This document shows, one piece after another, positions 1-9,940 of a stretch of 64,000 nucleotides of DNA. Under the pieces are notes generated by a model. That model ran no database searches, was not told the DNA's origin, and worked only from the letters and a program-made list of their open reading frames with translations. The stretch's first letter is position 1, and every line of letters begins with the position of its first letter. The stretch comes from Tritonibacter mobilis (lineage in GTDB: Bacteria > Pseudomonadota > Alphaproteobacteria > Rhodobacterales > Rhodobacteraceae). A program made the translations under genes and the position numbers. Location: positions 1 through 64,000 of the forward strand of contig NZ_LNWY01000008.1 in NCBI RefSeq assembly GCF_001681715.1. The letters are read 5' to 3'.

Positions 1-519
1 GTGGTTGACACGGTTCTGGGCGAGGATGGCCTCGTGGGCGGCTTGCTCGGCGGTGAAGATGGCCTCATCGGAAACCTTCTTGGCGAGGGGAACCCGCTGG
101 ATGGCGTGACGGATGGGCTGCTGGGTGATGCAGGCGGACTTCTTGGCGGTGTGCTTGGCGAAGAGGGGCTTGTTGATAGTGTCCTTGGCGAGGACGGCCT
201 TGTTGGCGGTGCTCTTGGTGATGATGGCCTCATCGGTGGACTGCTCGGCGAAGGAAAACCGCTGGGCGGCGTGACCGATGGGTTGCTAGGCGACTCTGAC
301 AGTCTCCTCGCAAGTATTCTCGGTGAGGACGGTGTCGTGGATGGCGTGCTTGGCGAGGATGGTCTTGTTGACGATCTAGTTGACACGGTGCTTGGTGAAA
401 ATGGCCTTGTTGGAGGTCTCCTCGGCGATGGTAACCCGCTGGCTGGTGTGACCGATGGCTTGCTTGGGGATGACTTGCTGGCTGGCCTCACCGGAAGTGA
501 TGAAGGTGGGTTGCTCTAA
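1..519 (+). CDS. Gly/Leu/Asp-rich tandem-repeat protein, C-terminal part
   Basis: The frame is open from the first base, so the gene probably begins upstream and only its C-terminal 172 residues are visible. The protein is built from degenerate units of the type LGEDGLVGGLLG. A longer period of about 55-57 residues is marked by three copies of GNPLDGVTDGLLGD or close variants, starting near residues 31, 86 and 143. It is acidic, glycine-rich and free of cysteine. I recognise no enzyme family. Such low-complexity acidic repeats are typical of secreted, surface or structural proteins, but function is unknown. The GTG at base 1 may be an internal valine. Confidence 0.7.
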   Translation: MVDTVLGEDGLVGGLLGGEDGLIGNLLGEGNPLDGVTDGLLGDAGGLLGGVLGEEGLVDSVLGEDGLVGGALGDDGLIGGLLGEGKPLGGVTDGLLGDSDSLLASILGEDGVVDGVLGEDGLVDDLVDTVLGENGLVGGLLGDGNPLAGVTDGLLGDDLLAGLTGSDEGGLL

Positions 520-537
520 AGGCGTTTCCTGTCAGTT

Positions 538-565
538 AGGACCGGATGCGTATGTGTCCGGTCCT
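538..565 (+). terminator. Hairpin after the repeat protein
   Basis: Nine-base arms AGGACCGGA and TCCGGTCCT flank a 10-base loop, 19 bases after the stop of the repeat-protein gene. No T-run follows, so it may be a weak or Rho-assisted terminator or an mRNA-stabilising stem. Confidence 0.35.
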
Positions 566-676
566 CGATTACTGAAAACGACATCTGGAATATCAGGCAG
601 CCTGTCCGGTTCTCACCATCAGCATTGTAGGATTTGTGTGAGTGCTCGCTGCTCAAGCTTGCGGCGTCTAGGCACA

Positions 677-865
677 ATGAAGGGAGAAGGAACATTGGGA
701 GTTCTATTCGTAGGAATGATTTCTGGTGTGATCGCGGTTTTGCTGGGCGGCTATTGGGGCGCGTCCCTGCTACAGTGTATTGTGCTCTACAGTAGCGTCG
801 GTAGCGGTAGCGTAATTTTGGTGTCCGTCGTCAGGGATTTTGGGACAGATGGCGGCGTGACCTAA
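677..865 (+). CDS. Possible small membrane protein
   Basis: An ATG at 677 preceded by a purine-rich stretch opens a 62-residue frame. After MKGEG it is almost entirely hydrophobic, with two likely membrane segments (about residues 6-27 and 30-50) and a short hydrophilic tail. I recognise no family, but the composition is plausible for a small inner-membrane protein. A longer frame exists upstream of this ATG, but its sequence looks non-coding. It sits between the repeat protein and IS debris and may be a fragment. Confidence 0.35.
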   Translation: MKGEGTLGVLFVGMISGVIAVLLGGYWGASLLQCIVLYSSVGSGSVILVSVVRDFGTDGGVT

Positions 866-895
866 GAGAGGGTCTGGCTCATCTGGTTGCTTTGA

Positions 896-1162
896 TTATG
901 CGGCGGATTTGCGGTGAGGCAAGCGCCGGGTTTCGATTGTCTTCTGTTTGATCCTTTTTCGTCGTTTCAGAATGGTCTTGCCACGACCGAAGTAGACATC
1001 AGCCGGGGTGAGGTTTTGTAGGCTCTCGTGATAGCGCCGGTGGTTGTAATGGTCGACAAAGGCATCAATCTGTTGCTTGAGGTCACCGGGCAGGCAGTAG
1101 TTTTCCAGCAAGATGCGGTTCTTCAAGGCCTGATGCCATCGCTCCACTGCCCGGCAGTGCAT
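896..1162 (-). pseudogene. IS3-family transposase, C-terminal remnant
   Basis: The 88-residue frame matches the end of an IS3-type OrfB (rve/DDE integrase). It contains ERWHQALKNR, then HYNHRRYHESLQNLTPADVYFGR near residues 37-59 and a basic tail. This stretch follows the last catalytic Glu region of such transposases. The front two-thirds of OrfB and all of OrfA are missing, so it cannot be active. Past base 1162 the sequence switches to a different, oppositely oriented transposase remnant. Confidence 0.85.
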
Positions 1163-1209
1163 TGCGCAGCAATGTCACGAGAGGGATCTTGCCCTGAGTT
1201 TCGACCTGT

Positions 1210-1520
1210 GTTCTCTGTACCTGCAAAATGTCCAAGGGCACGGCTGGAAACAGAAATGCGACCGTAAGCTGGAGCTGAACCTCAGGATTAAGCCGCGCAA
1301 GCGTTTGAAACGGGAAAAGCCGGATGAATGAGCCGTGCCGTCATCGCTACAATCGATCCCCCGGATTAGGTCTGGTCCATCGACTTCATGGCTGGCAGGC
1401 TTGGGCATGAACGGCAATTCCGCCTCCTGAACGTTCTGAACGACTTCAACCGCGAAGGACTGGGTATTGAAATCGACTTCTCACTTCCTGTGGAGCGAGT
1501 TGTTCGAGCCCGACGGTGAT
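1210..1520 (+). pseudogene. Second, decayed IS3-family transposase remnant
   Basis: Translating the plus strand gives LELNLRIKPRKRLKREKPDE, then an in-frame stop and a frameshift. The next frame resumes as VWSIDFMAGRLG and RLLNVLNDFNREGLGIEIDF and ends with LPVERVVRARR. This order is characteristic of the linker and first catalytic Asp region (SIDF/SMDF) of IS407-type OrfB proteins. It is broken by at least one stop and one frameshift and has lost both ends. With the neighbouring minus-strand remnant it marks an old insertion site between the repeat protein and parE. Confidence 0.75.
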
Positions 1521-1652
1521 AATCTCCGACATGACCGCTCTCCTATGTGGATCGTTGCAGACCCACCTTGACACATTGATGCCATGGGAGGGGCGGTTAC
1601 ATCATCAAAGCCCCTTCGCTAGAAAAGGTCTATGATTGGCGTTTAATGTACC

Positions 1653-3611
1653 TCAAACATCCAGCTCTTCGACGAACTTCGCGTTCTCCTGAATGTACTG
1701 GAAGCGCAGTTCGGGTTTCTTGCCCATCAGACGCTCGACCAGATCGCCGGTCTCGCCGGGTTCGTCCTCGTCGATGGTGACCCGGATCAATTTTCGGGTT
1801 TTGGGGTCCATGGTGGTCTCTTTCAAGTCCTTGGCGTCCATCTCACCAAGACCCTTGAAACGGCTCACGTCGATCTTGCCTTTGCCGCCCAGACCCTTCT
1901 CCAGCCACATGTCGCGCTCGGCTTCGTCGAGGCAATAAACACGCTTAGCGCCTTGGGTCAGGCGGAACAGGGGCGGGCAGGCCAGATAGAGGTGGCCGCC
2001 GTCAATAAGCGGGCGCATCTGGGTAAAGAAAAAGGTCATCAGCAACGAGGCGATATGGGCGCCGTCGACATCCGCATCGGTCATGATGATGATCTTGTCA
2101 TAGCGCAGATCGTCGAGGTTGAACTTGGTGCCGAGTCCCACGCCCAGTGCCTCGCAGAGATCGCGGATTTCGGCGTTTGACGTGAGCTTGCCTGAAGCTG
2201 CACCAAGCACGTTCAGGATCTTACCCTTGAGGGGCAAGAGCGCCTGATATTCACGGTGGCGCGCCCCTTTGCCGGACCCGCCCGCCGAGTCGCCCTCGAC
2301 AATGAACAATTCAGTGCCGGCGCGATCCTTGGAGGTACAATCGGTGAGCTTTCCGGGCAGGCGCAGCTTCTTGGTGGCTGATTTGCGCTGGGTCTCTTTT
2401 TCCTGTTTGCGGCGCAGGCGTTCCTCGGCGCGCAGGATCAGAAAATCGAGGATGGCGCCGGCGGATTTGGTATCGGCGGCAAGCCAGTTGTCGAAGTGGT
2501 CACGCACGGAGTTTTCGACCATTTTGGCCGCGCCCTCGGTGGAGAGGCGATCCTTGGTCTGGCCGACGAATGCGGGATCAGCAATAAAGCACGACACCAG
2601 TGCGCAGCCTCCCGCCATCAGGTCGTCGCGGGTGATCTGGGCGGCCTTCTTGTTGCCGACCAATTCGCCGTAAGCCTTGATCCCCTTGAGGATTGCGGCC
2701 CAAAAACCGGCGACATGGGTGCCGCCCTCGGGTGTGGGGACGGTGTTACAGTAGCTCTGGGTGAAACCATCGCGCGAGGGCGTCCAGTTGATCGCCCATT
2801 CCACATAACCCGGCTCGCCAAATTTTTCGCGGAATTCGACTTTGCCCGCAAAAGGTGCATCGGCATAGACAGAGGATTTTCCCAATACTTCAGTCAGGTA
2901 GTCGCGCAGACCGCCGGGAAAATGGAAGGTGGCCTCTTGTGGCGTTTCCCCATCCGTGATGGCAGATTTCCAGCGGATTTCGACGCCCGAGAACAGATAA
3001 GCCTTGGAACGCACCAGTTTGAACAAGCGCGCGGGTTTGAAACGGTGAGAGCCAAAGATCTCCTCATCCGCATGAAAAGTCACGGTGGTGCCGCGCCGGT
3101 TGGGGGCCGCACCGATCTTTTCCACACCGCCCAAGGGTTTGCCGCGTGAAAATCGCTGCTCAAACAACTCCTTGTTTTTGGCAACCTGAACCACCAGCGA
3201 GTCCGACAGTGCATTCACAACGGAAGACCCCACACCATGCAGACCGCCCGAGGTCTGATAGGCCTTGCCGGAGAATTTACCGCCTGCGTGCAGCGTACAG
3301 AGGATCACCTCCAGCGCGGATTTGTCGGGAAACTTTGGGTGCGGGTCGATCGGGATGCCACGCCCGTTGTCGCGTACGGTGAGCGAGTAATCCTCGTGCA
3401 GTTCGACCTCAATCCGGTTGGCATGACCTGCGACGGCCTCGTCCATCGAGTTATCGAGGATTTCGGCAACCATATGATGCAGCGCGCGCTCGTCGGTGCC
3501 GCCGATATACATACCGGGGCGTTGACGCACAGGTTCGAGGCCCTCGAGGACTTCGATGGAGGAGGCGTCATAGGTGTCAGACGAGGACGGGCTCAGGAGA
3601 TCGTCGGCCAT
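1653..3611 (-). CDS. parE: DNA topoisomerase IV subunit B
   Basis: ATPase subunit of topoisomerase IV, which decatenates daughter chromosomes with ParC. The 652 residues carry the GHKL ATPase domain (EVLEGLEPVRQRPGMYIGG near the N-terminus, then the DNSMDEA and GRGIP motifs), the transducer domain, and a TOPRIM domain with EGDSAGG near residue 440 and DADVDGAHI further on. The C-terminus ends in FQYIQENA. The length and the absence of a long insertion favour ParE over GyrB, which is about 800 residues in these bacteria. parC is not in the window. No strong ribosome site precedes the start, but no better start is available. Confidence 0.93.
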   Translation of the reverse strand: MADDLLSPSSSDTYDASSIEVLEGLEPVRQRPGMYIGGTDERALHHMVAEILDNSMDEAVAGHANRIEVELHEDYSLTVRDNGRGIPIDPHPKFPDKSALEVILCTLHAGGKFSGKAYQTSGGLHGVGSSVVNALSDSLVVQVAKNKELFEQRFSRGKPLGGVEKIGAAPNRRGTTVTFHADEEIFGSHRFKPARLFKLVRSKAYLFSGVEIRWKSAITDGETPQEATFHFPGGLRDYLTEVLGKSSVYADAPFAGKVEFREKFGEPGYVEWAINWTPSRDGFTQSYCNTVPTPEGGTHVAGFWAAILKGIKAYGELVGNKKAAQITRDDLMAGGCALVSCFIADPAFVGQTKDRLSTEGAAKMVENSVRDHFDNWLAADTKSAGAILDFLILRAEERLRRKQEKETQRKSATKKLRLPGKLTDCTSKDRAGTELFIVEGDSAGGSGKGARHREYQALLPLKGKILNVLGAASGKLTSNAEIRDLCEALGVGLGTKFNLDDLRYDKIIIMTDADVDGAHIASLLMTFFFTQMRPLIDGGHLYLACPPLFRLTQGAKRVYCLDEAERDMWLEKGLGGKGKIDVSRFKGLGEMDAKDLKETTMDPKTRKLIRVTIDEDEPGETGDLVERLMGKKPELRFQYIQENAKFVEELDV

Positions 3612-3984
3612 GTGCGGGTCGCTGCTCTTATCGTTGGGTTTGATTGTCGTTCATTATGACGCATGTGGTCCGGCGGGGGAAGAGGCCAGCGTGCCCTTGT
3701 GGATAAGGGAGAGAAGGGCATTTGTGACCGCTGACGATAGGATCACGGTCGCAGGCTTTGAACAGGGGGCTGTCTCATAAGATCCATCTCTCCTTCAGGT
3801 ACGGGTAGCCGTGGCGGATGATTCAAAGAGAATGTGAGGTTGATGGCCAAGGTTGGCGGCAAACCGGTGTATACGTGGCGATATTGGCCTTGTGCTCACA
3901 AAAACTCTACAATTTGGAAGGCCCTTAACAATTGAAATACCTCGTGATCGTAATAGCATAATTGCAGTATGCATGGGGGACACG
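3612..3984. other. Non-coding interval between parE and the peroxidase-related gene
   Basis: These 373 bases separate two divergent genes and must hold both promoters. No convincing reading frame, RNA gene or strong hairpin was seen. The first half is GC-rich and the second half is noticeably AT-rich. Confidence 0.5.
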
Positions 3985-4593
3985 ATGGCTTGGATCGAGA
4001 CTGTTGCGTTTAACGAGGCAACTGGAAAATTACGCAAGCTTTATGATCGCGTGAGCGGCCCGGATGGAAATGTCGACAATATCATGATGGCACATTCCTT
4101 GCGGCCTCATTCGATGGAAGGGCATATGGCGCTCTATAAAAACGTCTTGCACCACAGCGGGAATGCGCTGCCCAAATGGGTGCTGGAAATGATCGGCGTT
4201 TGGGTGTCTTCACTGAACGGGTGCGAATACTGCGTTGAACATCATTACCAAGGTCTGAGACGATTGATGCAGGACGATACACGCGCAGAGGCGATCCGGG
4301 CGGCTATTGAGGCGCAGGACATGAAGACCTTGCCCGTAAGAGCAAGCGAAAGAGCGGCGATGAATTATGCGCGCAAGCTCACAGAACAACCCGCCGATAT
4401 GGACGAGGCAGATCTGCGACCGCTCCGTGACGCTGGATTGGGCGATGGCGAAATTCTCGAGATCAATCAGGTTGTGGCCTATTTTGCCTATGCCAATCGC
4501 ACGGTGCTGGGCCTTGGTTGCTCCACTAAGGGGGATGTTCTGGGGCTTAGTCCCGGCAATGGTGATGACCCGCAAGATTGGGGGCATCAATAG
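3985..4593 (+). CDS. Peroxidase-related CxxC protein (AhpD-like)
   Basis: The 202-residue protein belongs to the uncharacterised peroxidase-related branch of the carboxymuconolactone decarboxylase/AhpD superfamily. The family signature NGCEYCVEHHYQG holds Cys80, Cys83 and His87, the likely redox and proton-relay residues of an alkylhydroperoxidase-type site. The ATG at 3985 was chosen because GGGGGA lies just upstream; an earlier in-frame ATG at 3973 would overlap that ribosome site. A role in peroxide or organic hydroperoxide removal is inferred from the family, and the substrate is unknown. It appears to be transcribed alone. Confidence 0.8.
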   Translation: MAWIETVAFNEATGKLRKLYDRVSGPDGNVDNIMMAHSLRPHSMEGHMALYKNVLHHSGNALPKWVLEMIGVWVSSLNGCEYCVEHHYQGLRRLMQDDTRAEAIRAAIEAQDMKTLPVRASERAAMNYARKLTEQPADMDEADLRPLRDAGLGDGEILEINQVVAYFAYANRTVLGLGCSTKGDVLGLSPGNGDDPQDWGHQ

Positions 4594-4689
4594 GGAAAAC
4601 CAAGATCCAGATGGCGGAAATTGGCACAGCTTTGGAACACGGCGTTTTGTTCTCTTGAGCGGCGGCAGAGCCTTGGCTAGGGTCCGGAT

Positions 4690-5328
4690 ATGCTGAAGCC
4701 TGTCGCCACTTTACTTGCACTTATCGCCCCACTGCCGGTGTTGGCGCATCCGCATATTTTTGTTGATAGCGGCCTGAAGCTTGAGGTGGACGCTGAAGGC
4801 ATAGTGCAAGCCGCCGAGGTGACGTGGGTCTACGACGATTTCTACACGCTTCTGGTCTTTGAAGATATGATGCTCGACAGTGATCTGGATGGTGAGTTGA
4901 CCCCGGCAGAGCTTGAGCGGCTCAAAGGGTTTGATTTGAACTGGGTCGAGGGGTTCGAGGGCGATCTTTACCTAAGCCAACAGGATCTTAACCTCCATCT
5001 GGGTGCGCCGGAGCATTTGAGCACTGAAGTGCGTGACGGGGTCATCATCACCCGTCATCGGCGGTTGGTCATCGAAGAGACACCGGTGAAGGCTGAAGGC
5101 GTGACCGCACGGATGTATGATCCGACATATTATACCGCATATGATCTGAGCCAAGGGGTCGAAGTCACCGGACCATGTTCGGCGTCGATCACGCCGCCCA
5201 ATCTCGATCAGGCCTATACGCTTGTCGAAGAGCTGCTCTATGCGATGCCAACGCAACAGGCCGAGGATGCTTTCCCTGAGGTCGGCTCGGCTTTTGCTGC
5301 AGTGGTTTCACTGGATTGCGAGAGCTGA
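4690..5328 (+). CDS. DUF1007 periplasmic protein with an EF-hand-like loop
   Basis: A signal peptide (about residues 1-19, ending VLA before HPHIFVD) is followed by a DUF1007 domain. DUF1007 proteins are repeatedly encoded next to NicO/RcnA-type metal transporters, as here, where the next gene starts 4 bases after the stop. Residues 63-74 ([12 protein letters not shown]) fit the canonical EF-hand loop, with Asp63, Asp65, Asp67, Glu69, Thr71 and Glu74 in the ligand positions. The mature N-terminal HPH motif could also bind metal. I infer a periplasmic metal-binding partner of the exporter; no direct function is known to me. Confidence 0.8.
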   Translation: MLKPVATLLALIAPLPVLAHPHIFVDSGLKLEVDAEGIVQAAEVTWVYDDFYTLLVFEDMMLDSDLDGELTPAELERLKGFDLNWVEGFEGDLYLSQQDLNLHLGAPEHLSTEVRDGVIITRHRRLVIEETPVKAEGVTARMYDPTYYTAYDLSQGVEVTGPCSASITPPNLDQAYTLVEELLYAMPTQQAEDAFPEVGSAFAAVVSLDCES

Positions 5329-5332
5329 AAAA

Positions 5333-6316
5333 ATGACACGCCACCTGCCGGGAATTATCGCAGCGATCACGCTGATTGCCGTTGCTGTGCTGGCGATTTG
5401 GCTCTGGGGATTGGGCGGTGCGGATCAGGTTTTGCGCGCGGCTGCTGAGGCGCAGCGGGAGGCTCAGAACGCGATGGCGCGGGGCCTGCGGGCGCTCAAA
5501 GGTGGCCAACCCGGGGCATGGTGGGGCCTGATGGGCGTGTGTTTCGCCTATGGTTTCTTTCATGCTGCAGGTCCGGGCCACGGCAAGCTCGTGATCGGTG
5601 GGTATGGTCTGGGGCGTGCGGTGACACTATGGCGTTTGTCGGCGCTTGCAGTGGCGTCGTCACTGGCGCAGGCCGCAACTGCGGTACTGCTGGTTTTGGC
5701 TGGTGTGTGGATGTTTGACTGGGGGCGCGAACGGCTGACTGCGACAGCTGAAAACCTCTTGGCGCCGGTCTCATACGGGTTGATGGCGCTATTGGGACTG
5801 TATCTGCTGTTACGGGGGTTGCGGCGCGGCTGGCGGCTCTGGGATGCGCGGCGGCACAGCCATGACCACCATGGCGATCATGGGCATCACGATCATCATC
5901 ACACTCATGCGGAACACCACCATGATCATGGTCCGGGTGAGGTCTGCTCCAGCTGCGGTCATCGCCATGGTCCGACGCTGAGCGAGGCCGAGAACCTCAG
6001 ATCATGGCGCGAGGCGGCGGCGATCATCTTCAGTATCGCGGCACGTCCCTGTACGGGTGCCGTCTTTTTTTTGCTTTTGACGTGGCGGCTCGACGTGCTT
6101 GTGGCTGGTGTGGCAGGCGCTTTTGCCATGGGGCTCGGCACCGCCAGTGTGACTCTCTGTGTGGCGCTTCTGGCGGCGGGAGTTCGGGGCGGACTATTGG
6201 CGCGTATGATGTCAGGAGATGGCACCGGAGGCGCGCGCATTGCTGCAGCCCTGGAGGTCTGTGCCGGTGGCTTGGTCTTGGCGCTTTGTTTGCAGCTCCT
6301 ATTGCGGAGCATCTGA
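5333..6316 (+). CDS. NicO/RcnA-family nickel-cobalt transporter
   Basis: Predicted inner-membrane metal transporter of 327 residues. It has an N-terminal membrane anchor and further hydrophobic segments. A long His-rich cytoplasmic or periplasmic loop (about residues 174-200) is followed by CSSCGHRHG, and the C-terminal segments contain the ARPCTGAVF motif of the family. Family members export Ni or Co, and some DUF1007-linked members are thought to handle other divalent metals. The start at 5333 lies 4 bases after the DUF1007 gene, so the two are surely co-transcribed. The metal cannot be decided from sequence. Confidence 0.85.
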   Translation: MTRHLPGIIAAITLIAVAVLAIWLWGLGGADQVLRAAAEAQREAQNAMARGLRALKGGQPGAWWGLMGVCFAYGFFHAAGPGHGKLVIGGYGLGRAVTLWRLSALAVASSLAQAATAVLLVLAGVWMFDWGRERLTATAENLLAPVSYGLMALLGLYLLLRGLRRGWRLWDARRHSHDHHGDHGHHDHHHTHAEHHHDHGPGEVCSSCGHRHGPTLSEAENLRSWREAAAIIFSIAARPCTGAVFFLLLTWRLDVLVAGVAGAFAMGLGTASVTLCVALLAAGVRGGLLARMMSGDGTGGARIAAALEVCAGGLVLALCLQLLLRSI

Positions 6317-6399
6317 CCTGTTCTAAACGGACAGAACCGCTGAGCAGCCGCTATAGGCGGGCTCTCGCCGGTTTTCAGACTGCCTGATCTTTGTGCAAT

Positions 6400-6477
6400 T
6401 GTATCGGTACGAAAAGCTGTCTTGTCGATACAGGGCACGCGTCCTAATGGCTGTGTCTCATGAAGGAGGCCGATACA
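6400..6477 (+). promoter_or_regulatory. Three CGATACA/TGTATCG heptamers before the MATE gene
   Basis: TGTATCG at 6400-6406 and CGATACA at 6426-6432 form an inverted pair. A third CGATACA at 6471-6477 directly precedes the start codon and follows the ribosome site AAGGAGG (6462-6468). The arrangement could be an operator for a drug-responsive repressor, but no regulator gene is adjacent. Confidence 0.3.
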
Positions 6478-7896
6478 ATGGCAAGTACACAACCTGCAGA
6501 TCAGATGAGCTACGGCGGGCATGTTCGCGCGCTGTCGATCCTTGGCCTGCCGCTGATTGGTGGCCATTTGGCGCAGTTTGCCATTGGTTTGACCGACACC
6601 GTCATGCTGGGTTGGTATGGTGTGAATGAGTTGGCGGCGGTGACGCTGGCGCAGTCGTTTTTCTTTGTATGGTTTATCCTTGGTTCTGGTTTCGCCTTTG
6701 CTGTGATGCCGATGGTCGCCTCTGCCGTGGCGACGGATGATCATCGCCGTATTCGCCGCTCCACCCGTATGGGGCTGTGGTTGTCAGTGGTCTATGGCGT
6801 GCTGTCGATGCCCTTGATGTGGTATTCGGAAGCGATCCTTCTGGCGGCAGGACAAGAAGCACAGGTTGCTGCGGATGCTGGTACCTATCTGCGGATCGCG
6901 GGGTGGGGGATTTTTCCAGCACTATTGGTGATGGTGCTGAAATCCTATCTGGCGGGACTGGAACGCACGCAGGTGGTGCTTTGGATCACGGTGATGGCTG
7001 CGGTGGTCAATGCAATCGTGAACTACGTGCTGATCTTTGGTCATCTCGGCTTGCCGGAGATGGGCCTGCAAGGTGCAGCACTTGCTTCATTGGCGACACA
7101 ATCCGTTTCGGTTGTTGCTGTGGTGGCCTACGCCCTGTGGCGGTTGCCGGAACATGACCTGCTGCGCAATCTGCAGCGCCCTGACTGGGAGATGATGCGT
7201 GAGATTGTGCGCCATGGTCTCCCCATCGGTTTGACAACTCTGTGCGAAGTCAGCTTGTTCTCCGCTTCTGCCCTGATGATGGGGTGGCTCGGCACCGTGC
7301 CACTGGCCGCGCATGGCATCGCGGTCTCAGTCGCTGGTCTTACATTCATGGCACATCTTGGGCTCTCCAATGCGGCGACCATTCGTGTGGGCAATGCGTT
7401 GGGCCGTGGGGATAAAGCGCATATGGTACGCGGAGCAATTGTTGTAACGGTGGCCTCTCTAGTGATCGCGGTGGCAACAGCGCTGGTGTTCTTTCTTGCG
7501 CCGGAACCTCTGATCCTGCTGTTCCTTGATCCCGATGATCCACAAAAACCTGAGATCCTCGCAATTGGTGTGTCTCTCTTGGCCATGGCTGGGCTGTTTC
7601 AGCTGATGGATGGCATGCAGGCGATTGCGCTGGGGCTGTTGCGCGGGTTGCTGGATACAGGCGTGCCAATGGTGATGGCAGCACTCAGCTACTGGGCGGT
7701 AGGGGTTCCGACCTCCTACATCCTCGGATTCCGCACGGAAATGGGTGGGGTCGGTGTCTGGATCGGGCTGATCCTCGGCCTCAGCACGGCGGGTGTTCTG
7801 CTATTGCTGCGTTTTTGGCTCCACGCATTACGGCGCGTTCAAACCCCTCCACCGGGGAATGTACCGCCGAGCGATGCAATGGCTGGCTCCGCCTAA
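6478..7896 (+). CDS. MATE-family multidrug efflux transporter
   Basis: A 472-residue, 12-segment membrane protein of the MATE (NorM-like) family. It should export cationic drugs or metabolites in exchange for Na+ or H+ across the inner membrane. The two six-helix halves are visible; the first begins LPLIGGHLAQFAIGLTDTVMLGWYG, as in NorM proteins. The ATG at 6478 is preferred over the in-frame ATG at 6460 because a perfect AAGGAGG ribosome site lies 9 bases upstream of it. The gene is probably monocistronic. Confidence 0.92.
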   Translation: MASTQPADQMSYGGHVRALSILGLPLIGGHLAQFAIGLTDTVMLGWYGVNELAAVTLAQSFFFVWFILGSGFAFAVMPMVASAVATDDHRRIRRSTRMGLWLSVVYGVLSMPLMWYSEAILLAAGQEAQVAADAGTYLRIAGWGIFPALLVMVLKSYLAGLERTQVVLWITVMAAVVNAIVNYVLIFGHLGLPEMGLQGAALASLATQSVSVVAVVAYALWRLPEHDLLRNLQRPDWEMMREIVRHGLPIGLTTLCEVSLFSASALMMGWLGTVPLAAHGIAVSVAGLTFMAHLGLSNAATIRVGNALGRGDKAHMVRGAIVVTVASLVIAVATALVFFLAPEPLILLFLDPDDPQKPEILAIGVSLLAMAGLFQLMDGMQAIALGLLRGLLDTGVPMVMAALSYWAVGVPTSYILGFRTEMGGVGVWIGLILGLSTAGVLLLLRFWLHALRRVQTPPPGNVPPSDAMAGSA

Positions 7897-7961
7897 CGCG
7901 TGCTAGGCCGCTCAGCGTATTACGTCCGTCTTTCATAAAAGGCCGATCGTGTGCGGCAGGG

Positions 7962-8366
7962 TTATCGATCCTGTTCCAGACGATCGGCTTTTTTGCGCAC
8001 CAGCACATTGCGCAGATCATGCATCGCGAGAAGCAGCGTGTCGGTCACCGCTTCAAGTTGATCGTCGCTGGCCCGTGATTGCGCCCACTGAGTGGTCAGG
8101 TTGAGGTGGTCCACCGTGCGCAGAATGTCATCAACCTCCCGATGAAGCAGCAGTTCTGTGCGTTCAATGACCCATGCCTCAATCGCGGCTTCATCTTCAA
8201 CGCTCAGGACAGTGTCGCCGTGGGGCTTTATCTCGCCCTTCCTGAGATTCACCACCGCGATTTGATCCATTTCAATACGACGATTGCGGTTCTCGGTGTC
8301 GAGACGGAACACGATTGCGCCGTTCTCGCGTATGCGAAAATAGTAGTCGGGTAAGGCAGTTGTCAT
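7962..8366 (-). CDS. Conserved-looking hypothetical protein
   Basis: A 134-residue soluble protein with no signal peptide or membrane segment. The front half resembles a small beta-rich domain (YYFRIRENGAIVFRLDTENR, then IAVVNLRKGEIKPHG). The back half is helical and acidic and ends in a basic DRLEQDR tail. I do not recognise the family. Codon use and composition match neighbouring genes, which supports it being real. It is convergent with the MATE gene. Confidence 0.65.
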   Translation of the reverse strand: MTTALPDYYFRIRENGAIVFRLDTENRNRRIEMDQIAVVNLRKGEIKPHGDTVLSVEDEAAIEAWVIERTELLLHREVDDILRTVDHLNLTTQWAQSRASDDQLEAVTDTLLLAMHDLRNVLVRKKADRLEQDR

Positions 8367-8552
8367 GAAAACCCTGAAAGAGATTGGACAGTCGGTTCAG
8401 CGTATCAGGCCCGAGCTCTAGGGCAAAGGGGGCTAAGAATCGAAAAGAGGAATGGTTTTTGAGCGCCTCTTGTTCGGGCGAGCTCCCGCCCATGCATGTC
8501 CCTTACCTAAGGGTAAGCGACATTGGCCCGGTTGGGCCGGGCGGGGGCCGCG

Positions 8553-8584
8553 CCGCGATGCGCGAAGCGCAGCGCAAAACCTCA
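8553..8584. repeat. Intergenic repeat, copy 1
   Basis: This 32-base element with core CCGCGATGCGC and AGCGCAGCGCAA matches 28 of 32 bases with 34977-35008. Both copies lie in intergenic DNA a little downstream of a CTCCCGCC string. The core is a partial inverted repeat. Confidence 0.55.
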
Positions 8585-8653
8585 TATGGTTCAAAATTTG
8601 AGGAATAGCCCGCGCAACCGAGCGCTGCCACGCAGCACTCGGTCTGCGCAAAA

Positions 8654-9913
<1,260 letters not shown>

Positions 9914-9940
9914 TCAAGTCGTCCACTTAGGAGAGACCGC

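Noticed and set aside
1653-3611. Gyrase subunit B instead of ParE
   Set aside because: At 652 residues it is too short for GyrB of this group and lacks the usual insertion; ParE fits.
3760-3800. Possible IS end (CTGTCTCATAAG-like string)
   Set aside because: Only a short similarity to some IS termini, with no partner end or transposase in the interval.
5959-6744. 261-codon minus-strand open frame across the NicO and MATE genes
   Set aside because: Overlaps two well-supported genes in antisense; composition is Arg/Gln/Thr-rich shadow sequence.
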